From positions 1-7,245 of the forward strand of contig JAQVHD010000007.1 of NCBI GenBank assembly GCA_028696375.1: DNA of 7,245 nucleotides, given 5' to 3'. Shown here piece after piece: positions 1 through 5,221 of this stretch. The translations under genes were made by a program, and so were the position numbers. The DNA is from Minisyncoccota bacterium. Lineage in GTDB: Bacteria > Patescibacteriota > Minisyncoccia > UBA6257 > JAAZHW01. Each line of letters opens with the position of its first letter. Within the stretch, counting starts at the first letter, position 1. Below the pieces are notes generated by a model. It made no database searches. It saw only the letters and a list, made by a program, of their open reading frames with translations, and was not told where the DNA came from.

Positions 1-480
1 AGGGATTCTTTATTTATGCTGCAGAACGGATATAAAGTAGATGCCATAGATAGATCGCAGGAAAATATTAGCAAAATAGAAGAGTTGATAAAAATAAATA
101 AATTACCATCAAATAATATAAATTTATACTGTGGCGATATCAGAAATTTTTCTATTTCAAAAAATAAATACGATATTATCAATGCTTTTAATTCTTTGCA
201 ATTTTTACCCAAGAGGGACGCGTTAAAAATAATTAACGATATTAAAAATAATATAAAAAATGAAGGTTACATTATTATTTCATCTTTTACAACAAGCGAC
301 CCGCTTTATAAAAAAATGAGCAATAATGAACGTTGTTTTTTTGAGCCCCAAGAACTTAAAAATTTATTTTCCGACTTTAATATTATTGAATATAGGGAAC
401 AGCTTATTGAAGATAAAGGCCATCCCGGCAGTCCTCTGCCACACATTCATGGCATGGTTAGACTAATAGCCCAAAAATAG
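1..480 (+). CDS. TehB-like class I SAM-dependent methyltransferase, 5'-truncated by the window
   Basis: The reading frame is open from base 1. The first codons read RDSLF before the internal ATG at 16, which matches the end of the glycine-rich SAM loop (G-x-G-RDSLFLA type) of TehB/tellurite-resistance-like methyltransferases, so the true start lies outside the window. Visible motifs are NGYKVDAIDRS (strand 2, with the acidic residue that binds the SAM ribose), YCGDIRNF (the GD motif before strand 4), YDIINAFNSLQFL (strand 4, motif IV region) and NEGYIIISSF (strand 5). The C-terminal HIHGMVRLIAQK ending also fits the TehB-like group. The enzyme should transfer a methyl group from SAM in the cytoplasm; the substrate cannot be read from sequence, and tellurite detoxification should not be assumed. 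It is strongly AT-rich and ends in TAG, 149 bases before the ABC-F gene. Confidence 0.85.
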   Translation, partial: RDSLFMLQNGYKVDAIDRSQENISKIEELIKINKLPSNNINLYCGDIRNFSISKNKYDIINAFNSLQFLPKRDALKIINDIKNNIKNEGYIIISSFTTSDPLYKKMSNNERCFFEPQELKNLFSDFNIIEYREQLIEDKGHPGSPLPHIHGMVRLIAQK

Positions 481-548
481 AAAACTAATTTTAAGATAAA
501 ATTACATAATAATATTACCCATATAAATATTTATAAAAAGCAATGAGA

Positions 549-604
549 ATTGCAAAGAATTCAGATCTTTAAAAATTAAAGATGTATTGCAAATATTTTT
601 TTGT
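549..604 (+). promoter_or_regulatory. Structured leader of the ABC-F gene, possible attenuator
   Basis: Bases 565-583 form a perfect 8-bp AT-only stem (ATCTTTAA / TTAAAGAT) with a 3-nt loop. It is flanked by two direct copies of ATTGCAAA at 549-556 and 586-593. GCAAT at 540-544 can pair with the ATTGC in either copy, giving mutually exclusive folds, and a T run follows at about 596-602. Many antibiotic-resistance ABC-F genes are controlled by leader attenuation. The arrangement is suggestive, but all stems are short and AT-rich and no convincing leader peptide is visible, so regulation is inference. Confidence 0.3.
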
Positions 605-616
605 TTAGTTTTAATG

Positions 617-624
617 AAGGGAGG
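617..624 (+). promoter_or_regulatory. Strong Shine-Dalgarno of the ABC-F gene
   Basis: AAGGGAGG sits 5 nt before the ATG at 630 and is close to the consensus AAGGAGG. It fixes the start of the ABC-F gene. It stands out because the other complete genes here have no recognisable Shine-Dalgarno. Confidence 0.85.
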
Positions 625-629
625 TAAAT

Positions 630-2309
630 ATGATAAATGTTAAACGAATAACAAAAAATTATGGGGCATTGACCGTGCTTTCTGATGTCTCATTTTCTTT
701 AAACGTTGCTGAAAAGGTTGCGTTGGTTGGTCCAAATGGCGTAGGAAAGACAACACTTTTAAAAATCATTGCTGGGTTAGAAGAACCAGATAGCGGGGAA
801 GTGCAAATCGCTAAAAATGCCTGTATTGGTTATCTTCCCCAAGAAATTAAAGTGCCTGAATCTGAAACTGTCGAAAGTTATTTTAGAAAAATGGTAGGGC
901 TTGAGGAAATCGAAAAAGAAATGCAGCAATTGGAAAAAAATCTGGACGATTCTCAAAAAGCAGAGCAATATAGTCAACTCGAAGAAAGATTTCGCCATTT
1001 AAATGGTGATGCTTTCAGTTATCGGATTAAAATCATCCTTGCGGGTTTCGGTCTCGAGCATTTGTCCTTAAATCAATCTCTGCGTTTTTTAAGTAGTGGT
1101 CAAAAAAGCAAGATAGCGCTCGGTGCCATTCTTCTTAAAGGAGTAGACGTCCTTCTTTTAGATGAGCCAACTAATAATTTAGATTTGCCGGCTTTAATCT
1201 GGTTGGAGAATTTTCTTTCCAATTCCAATGCTGCCTGTTTAATCGTTTCTCATGATAAAAGATTTTTGGACAATGTTGTTTCTCGTGTTTTTGAGCTGGA
1301 TTGGGAAACACGAACGCTGTCAGTTCATGTTGGCGGCTACACTGATTACCTAGAATTCAAGATGAAAAAAATTAATCGCTTGAAAGAACTTTATCGTCTT
1401 CAGCAAGAAAAAATAGAGAACTTAGAGAAAACAATACGTTCTAGAAAGGCCTGGGCGGCCATAGGAGCAAAACAAGAGGTTTCTGATAAAGATAAATATT
1501 GTCGGGGCATGAGAAGAGATCGAGCTGCCAAATCTGCTAAAAATGCCAAAGCAATGGAAAAACGAATTGAAAAAATAGATTTAATTAATTTACCGAAAGA
1601 AAGGTCGCCTTTAATTATTCCCCTTAAACCCCAAGAAAGCAAAGCAAAGCACCCAATTATTCTTAAAGATGTTGTTGTGGGCTATGGTAATAATTTTCAG
1701 ATTGGACCAATCAATTTAGAAATACCTTATGGAGTAAGGGTTGGAATTTTAGGAACAAATGGCGTCGGAAAAACTACACTCTTAAAAGCAATTACGGGCG
1801 AGCTGAAAATTCAAAAAGGAGAAATTAAGATTGGTCAATCTTTGGTAATGGGAAATTTAATGCAAGAGCATGAAAATCTCCCTTTTGATAAAACTATCGT
1901 TCAATTCTTGAAAGAGAGAACAAATTTAAAGAAAGAACAAATTTATCAGTTGTTGGCGAAGTTTAATTTTTCTGTTGAGGAAGCCGGCAAAAAAATTGGT
2001 GAGTTAAGCCCGGGTGGCAGAGCAAGATTAATTCTAGCTTTCTTTTGTGCGATTTCCGCTAATGTTCTCGTTTTAGACGAGCCAACTAATCATCTCGACA
2101 TTGAAGCGACCGAAGCTTTAGAAGAAGTCCTCTCGGCTTATAGTGGAACAATAATATTAGTTTCGCACGATCGATATTTTGTTGAAAAACTCAATCTAAC
2201 CCACTTGTATGTGTTAAAAGACGGAAAACTAATGCCTATTTCCAGTTTTGATGAGTATTTAGCAGAACTTACTTTAAGTGCTAAGCGACTAATTCAAAGG
2301 CTAAAATAA
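630..2309 (+). CDS. ABC-F family ATPase (ribosome-associated translation factor or ribosome protection protein)
   Basis: This 559-residue soluble protein has two ABC ATPase domains and no membrane segments. Domain 1 has Walker A GPNGVGKT (34-41), signature LSSGQ (154-158), Walker B LLLDEPTNNLD (D178, E179) and the H-switch VSHD. Domain 2 has Walker A GTNGVGKT (375-382), signature LSPGG (459-463), Walker B LVLDEPTNHLD (D483, E484) and VSHD. Between them, roughly residues 240-325, lies a Lys/Arg/Glu-rich, probably helical linker, the place of the P-site tRNA interaction motif in ABC-F proteins. ABC-F factors bind the ribosomal E site and act on the P-site tRNA or peptidyl-transferase centre. 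Some are housekeeping (EttA/Uup-like); others dislodge ribosome-targeting antibiotics. Which kind this is cannot be decided by eye. Both ATPase sites look intact. By eye it is less AT-rich than the gene upstream and has an unusually good Shine-Dalgarno, so lateral acquisition is possible. Confidence 0.95.
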   Translation: MINVKRITKNYGALTVLSDVSFSLNVAEKVALVGPNGVGKTTLLKIIAGLEEPDSGEVQIAKNACIGYLPQEIKVPESETVESYFRKMVGLEEIEKEMQQLEKNLDDSQKAEQYSQLEERFRHLNGDAFSYRIKIILAGFGLEHLSLNQSLRFLSSGQKSKIALGAILLKGVDVLLLDEPTNNLDLPALIWLENFLSNSNAACLIVSHDKRFLDNVVSRVFELDWETRTLSVHVGGYTDYLEFKMKKINRLKELYRLQQEKIENLEKTIRSRKAWAAIGAKQEVSDKDKYCRGMRRDRAAKSAKNAKAMEKRIEKIDLINLPKERSPLIIPLKPQESKAKHPIILKDVVVGYGNNFQIGPINLEIPYGVRVGILGTNGVGKTTLLKAITGELKIQKGEIKIGQSLVMGNLMQEHENLPFDKTIVQFLKERTNLKKEQIYQLLAKFNFSVEEAGKKIGELSPGGRARLILAFFCAISANVLVLDEPTNHLDIEATEALEEVLSAYSGTIILVSHDRYFVEKLNLTHLYVLKDGKLMPISSFDEYLAELTLSAKRLIQRLK

Positions 2310-2445
2310 AAAATATCCAATTTCCAGTTAAAACAAAAATCTCGGAAATGTTAATTTAGCACGCATATATTAACTTAACTGATGAAGTCTGTTAACCTGC
2401 GCATTTGGTTGGCGGCCAACATCTCAATTATTTCAATTTAAACTA
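2310..2445. other. Intergenic stretch without a recognisable gene
   Basis: This is the first part of the gene-poor gap between the ABC-F gene and the HExxH gene. I see only short imperfect dyads: GTTAAT at 2350-2355 with ATTAAC at 2369-2374, and GTTGG-CGG-CCAAC at 2408-2420. There is no T tract that would make a clear terminator for the ABC-F gene, and no tRNA-like TPsiC arm. It may be further decayed sequence from the event that left the hisS relic. Confidence 0.5.
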
Positions 2446-2682
2446 TTGAAACAACGTGAAAGATCGCAAAAGGATAATCTCTTATTACCATCAGGAATGA
2501 GGAATTTCTTTTCTCGGTGGTTAAAAAAGGGAGAAAATTTTCAACGTCATTAAAGAAGTATTTGAAGGTTTTGGTTATTTTCCGATTGATACACCGGTTT
2601 TAAAGCGTATTGAGGTGGTGGGGGAGAATGCGGGAGTGAGAAATTGATTTTTAGGTTCTCAAAATTGGAGGGTTTCTACTAA
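2446..2682 (+). pseudogene. hisS: Decayed N-terminal fragment of histidyl-tRNA synthetase
   Basis: Three frame segments join into one recognisable HisRS N-terminus. Frame 1 (about 2446-2530, from a possible TTG at 2446) gives LLLPSGMRNFFSRWLKKG, like the family's P-x-G-x-R-D-F-P start. Frame 2 (2531-2634) gives IFNVIKEVFEGFGYFPIDTP, then VLKRIEVVGENAG, matching the motif 1 helix and the conserved idTPvfE strand. Frame 1 resumes at 2632 with GSEKLIFRFSKLEGFY and stops at TAA 2680-2682, matching the G-x-E-sEKqIYrF segment. The two breaks are compensating and lie next to homopolymers (AAAAAAGGG near 2524-2531 and GGG near 2632). Without frame changes the segments end at TAA 2551-2553 and TGA 2645-2647. 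Motifs 2 and 3, the HisA signatures and the anticodon domain are absent. Functional HisRS is roughly 400 residues, so this is a relic even if one frameshift were a sequence error. Its 3' end overlaps, antisense, the last codons of the HExxH gene. Confidence 0.72.
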
Positions 2683-3519
2683 TTTTTTTAAATAATTGTA
2701 GTTGAGGAGGCGCTGATTCTCCACATAATTCTTTGCGATATCATATAATTTTATGGCTACAAATTGACGCCAGGATAGCAAATCTTTTGGTTTCTTTTGA
2801 GGGTGTAAAACTTTTAAATTAAGATATTTTTCTCTTAAATAACCTTCAGGAATAAATGAGCTTACTAATAATTCTTCAAGGAATATTCTCGGAGGTGTTT
2901 CTTTGGACGCTTTTGAGATCAATTTTTCATTTTGTTTGGCGATTGCATTAATCATTTGAAAAAGGCGCCGATTTTTTCTTAGAATCAAATGAAAAAATTC
3001 GTGCGCTAGAATTCCCAAGGGAAATAAATTTTTGGGAATTTTAGCGTCATCGGGAATTTCCAACACAATAAAATTTTCTTTTGGCGTCCAAGAAAACCAG
3101 GCATTAAGTTCATTGCTTTTGGCGGGATAGGCAATTAAATATATGGGAATTTGAGAAATATCAAACATTTCGACGCCGCTTAATTTTTGAATATCTGAGA
3201 TTATTTGTTGGAATAATAATTGGTTGCTTTGAAAATATTGTTTCCACAAAGATAAGTTTTGTGAAGCTCGATTCCAGTAGGAAATAAAAGTTGGCTGAAT
3301 TAAACGAACGGCTTTTTTAAATTGTTTTAGCCCTTCTGGCCCAGCTGAGTTCTTCACTTGTTTCCAGATAATATGTTCTCGGTTTCCGCAAAAAGATAAT
3401 TCTATAGAGTCATTAGTGAGATATTTTTCTAAATTGATTTTTTCTACTGAGGGATGATCCGATTTTTTAATAAAAAATAGCAAATTAGATAATGGAGAAA
3501 TTTGAAAATTTAAATGCAT
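2659..3519 (-). CDS. Predicted HExxH (gluzincin-like) zinc metallopeptidase, paralogue 1
   Basis: I do not recognise a named family for this 286-residue protein. Residues 173-177 are HEFFH inside the hydrophobic context LGILAHEFFHLIL, the classic HExxH zinc-binding helix: H173 and H177 would be ligands and E174 the catalytic base. About 40 residues on, LEELLVSSF supplies E215/E216 as candidate third ligand, as in gluzincins. The region before the motif (FIVLEIPDD) looks like the edge strand usual in zincins. No signal peptide or membrane segment is seen, so it is probably cytoplasmic. The N-terminus (MHLNFQISPLSN, then FFI) matches that of the second HExxH protein at 5222-6247, as does the E-x5-F pattern around the third ligand, so the two are paralogues. 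The ATG at 3519 is supported by a TATAAT box ending 6 nt upstream, predicting a leaderless mRNA. The gene is monocistronic and divergent from the methyltransferase at 3607. Its final codons overlap the hisS relic. The substrate is unknown. Confidence 0.8.
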   Translation of the reverse strand: MHLNFQISPLSNLLFFIKKSDHPSVEKINLEKYLTNDSIELSFCGNREHIIWKQVKNSAGPEGLKQFKKAVRLIQPTFISYWNRASQNLSLWKQYFQSNQLLFQQIISDIQKLSGVEMFDISQIPIYLIAYPAKSNELNAWFSWTPKENFIVLEIPDDAKIPKNLFPLGILAHEFFHLILRKNRRLFQMINAIAKQNEKLISKASKETPPRIFLEELLVSSFIPEGYLREKYLNLKVLHPQKKPKDLLSWRQFVAIKLYDIAKNYVENQRLLNYNYLKKLVETLQF

Positions 3520-3525
3520 ATCTTT

Positions 3526-3556
3526 ATTATAGCGCAGATAAGAAAAGTTCTATAAT
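3526..3556. promoter_or_regulatory. Symmetric divergent promoter pair (two facing TATAAT boxes)
   Basis: ATTATAG at 3526-3532 and CTATAAT at 3550-3556 form a perfect 7-bp inverted repeat 17 nt apart. Read on the minus strand, 3526-3531 is TATAAT, 6 nt before the HExxH gene ATG at 3519. Read on the plus strand, 3551-3556 is TATAAT, 6 nt before an ATG at 3563. Each -10 box overlaps the position expected for the other promoter's -35 (TTATAG at 18-nt spacing, a weak match), so the two would compete for polymerase. The minus promoter is well supported by its gene. The plus one leads only to an 11-codon ORF and is less certain. Confidence 0.55.
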
Positions 3557-3570
3557 TTGGAAATGGAGCG

Positions 3571-3599
3571 TTGGGTAAAACAATCAAATATACTATAAT
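3571..3599 (+). promoter_or_regulatory. Promoter of the methyltransferase at 3607, probably leaderless
   Basis: TTGGGT (3571-3576) and a perfect TATAAT (3594-3599) are separated by exactly 17 nt. The -10 box ends 7 nt before the ATG at 3607, so transcription should begin at or next to the start codon. There is no Shine-Dalgarno. Confidence 0.65.
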
Positions 3600-3606
3600 A
3601 ATAGCG

Positions 3607-4359
3607 ATGTGGTACAAACCGGGTGGTAAAATTTTTAATAAAGAGTATCTATCTAATTTTAATAAAAACGTTCCGAAGGAAAACACTCTTCAAGAGGTAG
3701 ATTTTATCGAAAAATTTTTAAAGCCCAAAACGAAAATCTTAGATTTAGCGTGCGGGTGGGGTCGCCATGCTATTGAGCTGGGGGCGCGGGGCTATGAGGT
3801 AACCGCGCTTGATCTCAATCCCTTCTACTTAAATGTTGGCAAAAAAGAAAGCAAAAGACGAGGCATCTCCATTGATTGGGTAAAAGGTGATATGAGAAGA
3901 TTGCCTTTTAAAAACAATACGTTTGATGCTGTTTTAATACTCTCCAATTCATTTGGTTATTTTGAAAAAGAAGAAGATCATCAAAAAGTAATTAATGAAG
4001 TAAGACGCGTTTTAAAATTTCAAGGACAGCTTATTTTAGATGTGATGTATTTAGAATCATTTTTTTATCATTTCAAACCAGAGGTAAAAGTTCAATTTAA
4101 TAAAAACCATTACTTGTTCATTAGAAACTCTTTTGATTTTTTGAAATCGCGGTGGCGGGTAGAAGAAGTAGATTTCCGGCATTCTAAAAAACCGAAAAAA
4201 GTCCGATACTCCATTCGACTTTTTTCTATTGGCGAATTAAATCACCTTTGTAAAAATGCTAATTTAACAGTGAAAAAAGTGTATGATGGTTTTAGTTTTA
4301 AACCAATTAATCTGAAGTCAGCAAGATGCACCATTATTGCTCGGAAGCCAAAAATTTAA
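3607..4359 (+). CDS. Class I SAM-dependent methyltransferase (methyltransferase type 11/25-like)
   Basis: This protein has 250 residues from the ATG at 3607 (MWYKPGG...). The SAM-binding core is complete. Motif I is ILDLACGWGRHAIELGARGY, strand 2 ends in VTALDLNPF (the acidic ribose-binding residue), the next motif is VKGDMRRLPF, motif IV is FDAVLILSNSFGYF, and RRVLKFQGQLILDV is the usual helix and strand 5. The C-terminal half is the variable substrate-binding part (VRYSIRLFSIGELNHLCKNA). Length and motif order are those of the common stand-alone bacterial small-molecule or protein methyltransferases; the substrate cannot be inferred. An earlier in-frame TTG at 3571 would add 12 residues, but it overlaps the -35 element and has no ribosome-binding site, so ATG 3607 is preferred. 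It is divergent from the HExxH gene and is not closely similar to the TehB-like enzyme at the window start. Confidence 0.92.
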   Translation: MWYKPGGKIFNKEYLSNFNKNVPKENTLQEVDFIEKFLKPKTKILDLACGWGRHAIELGARGYEVTALDLNPFYLNVGKKESKRRGISIDWVKGDMRRLPFKNNTFDAVLILSNSFGYFEKEEDHQKVINEVRRVLKFQGQLILDVMYLESFFYHFKPEVKVQFNKNHYLFIRNSFDFLKSRWRVEEVDFRHSKKPKKVRYSIRLFSIGELNHLCKNANLTVKKVYDGFSFKPINLKSARCTIIARKPKI

Positions 4360-4402
4360 AAATGCGGGCATGCTTAGTTCATTCCGCTCTTTGTTAAGAT
4401 TA

Positions 4403-4443
4403 CTTTGCCGTGCTGTCTGGCAAAGCCAGACAGCACGGCAAAG
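4403..4443. repeat. Perfect 19-bp palindrome with AAA loop
   Basis: The arms 4403-4421 and 4425-4443 are perfectly complementary (CTTTGCCGTGCTGTCTGGC and its reverse complement) around a 3-nt AAA loop. It is markedly GC-rich against AT-rich surroundings. No T tract follows on either strand, so it is not a standard intrinsic terminator, though it could end or stabilise the methyltransferase transcript. It finishes 3 nt before the ATG of the small ORF at 4447. Such elements resemble dispersed palindromic (REP-like) repeats. A second palindrome of different sequence lies at 6328-6365. Confidence 0.9.
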
Positions 4444-4446
4444 AAG

Positions 4447-4596
4447 ATGAGCGAGGCAGGAGATGAAAAAGAATCACATTCTTTTGATGAACCGTTGATG
4501 TTCCAACTACGCGAATTTATTCCTGAAGAGCCGATGGATGCTTATATGAGCAAATCCACTGGCTGTGCCGGCAGAGAAGATGAATACGATGATTAG
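4447..4596 (+). CDS. Small acidic protein of unknown function, 49 residues
   Basis: I do not recognise this ORF. From ATG 4447 it encodes a very acidic peptide: MSEAGDEKES at the start, a more hydrophobic middle (FDEPLMFQLREFIPEEPM), a single cysteine in STGCAG, and the acidic tail REDEYDD. It has no membrane segment or signal peptide. An in-frame TTG at 4405 would extend it by 14 residues, but those codons are simply the palindrome translated, so ATG is preferred. No Shine-Dalgarno is visible, and the palindrome ends 3 nt before the ATG. TAAGAT at 4395-4400 is the only weak -10 candidate. It is convergent with the TPR gene. The biased composition speaks for a real gene, but at this length chance is not excluded. 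Confidence 0.5.
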   Translation: MSEAGDEKESHSFDEPLMFQLREFIPEEPMDAYMSKSTGCAGREDEYDD

Positions 4597-4609
4597 CGGT
4601 TATTATGAA

Positions 4610-5101
4610 TTATGAAGCGCTAAAATTTTCAGGGGACTTTCTTATGAGAGTCCTCTTTCGATATTCTTGATAAAGCATCTTTTCCAGTTGGAGAATTTTA
4701 ATTTGATTGCCATGCTTTATTCCTTCTTTTTCCTCTTTTTTTAGCAGAGGAATAGCTTTCTTGATAGCGAAAATTGCATTATCCCAATCTTTTAACTTAG
4801 CATAGGCTAATGATAAATTAGACCAATACAATCCACAGGGGCGATTGCCAGCTGTTTTTATTGCCATCTTGTAGTATTTAACGGCTTCTTTATAATTTGT
4901 AACCATTTGGGAACAATAACTGTCAGATTCTGATAAAAGATAGGCTATTTTATTATAAAAAAGACTCTCAGTACCCTTAGGTGCTTTTTCTAAATTATGT
5001 AAAAGATCTTGGATTTTTTTATAAAAGTCAGCATTTTGTTCTAATAGAACGCACTGTAACTTTTGATTTTTTGATTGAGGTTTGGCTTTTCTATTTAACA
5101 T
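4610..5101 (-). CDS. Small TPR-like repeat protein
   Basis: This 163-residue soluble protein is probably all helical. The segment around residues 66-122 has the tetratricopeptide pattern: YKEAVKYYKMAIKTA, then LYWSNLSLAYAKLKDWDNAI and FAIKKAIPLLKK. It has the W/Y-x2-L/A-G/A-Y-A spacing and the closing proline of a TPR unit. A weaker unit may precede it at about 47-65 (FYNKIAYLLSES). TPRs mediate protein-protein contacts and no catalytic motif is visible. There is no signal peptide. It is co-oriented with and 120 bp downstream of the larger HExxH gene, so the two could share a transcript and the TPR protein could be an adaptor; that is inference. No Shine-Dalgarno is seen; AATAAT 11 nt before the ATG is a possible weak -10. 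An 8-bp hairpin inside its 3' end (4634-4653) reads better on the opposite strand. Confidence 0.75.
   Translation of the reverse strand: MLNRKAKPQSKNQKLQCVLLEQNADFYKKIQDLLHNLEKAPKGTESLFYNKIAYLLSESDSYCSQMVTNYKEAVKYYKMAIKTAGNRPCGLYWSNLSLAYAKLKDWDNAIFAIKKAIPLLKKEEKEGIKHGNQIKILQLEKMLYQEYRKRTLIRKSPENFSAS
4634..4658 (+). terminator. Weak candidate terminator for the 49-residue ORF
   Basis: GGACTTTC at 4634-4641 pairs with GAGAGTCC at 4646-4653 (8 bp, one G-U on the plus strand) around TTAT, followed by TCTTT. It lies 38 nt after the stop of the small acidic ORF, inside the convergent TPR gene. The T tract is short, so support is modest. Confidence 0.3.
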
Positions 5102-5221
5102 ATAAATAAAAGATTATTGTTTTGAAGACTATTTTATTTGCTTTTTTATCAGTAGTTATTTCAAAAAGAATCCGATTTTGTATTTTTGGGAGGTCATAAT
5201 TTTTTATACCCCTTTTTATTT

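Noticed and set aside
777..998. Minus-strand ORF of 73 residues inside the ABC-F gene
   Set aside because: It is antisense to conserved ABC-F coding sequence and has Phe/Leu-rich composition typical of the reverse strand of an A-rich gene; no start signals.
1400..1642. Minus-strand ORF of 80 residues inside the ABC-F gene
   Set aside because: It is a shadow of the Lys/Arg-rich linker region and has no promoter, ribosome-binding site or family resemblance.
2310..2445. tRNA or T-box element near the hisS relic
   Set aside because: No TPsiC-arm consensus, acceptor stem or T-box sequence could be found; only short AT-rich dyads.
3571..3606. TTG at 3571 as methyltransferase start
   Set aside because: The TTG is part of the -35 element, and the TATAAT at 3594-3599 would start transcription downstream of it; ATG 3607 fits better.
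4403..4443. The long palindrome as an intrinsic terminator
   Set aside because: There is no T tract on either side in the required position; recorded as a repeat instead.
4447..5101. Small ORF plus neighbour as a toxin-antitoxin pair
   Set aside because: The genes are convergent rather than co-transcribed, and neither resembles a known toxin or antitoxin.
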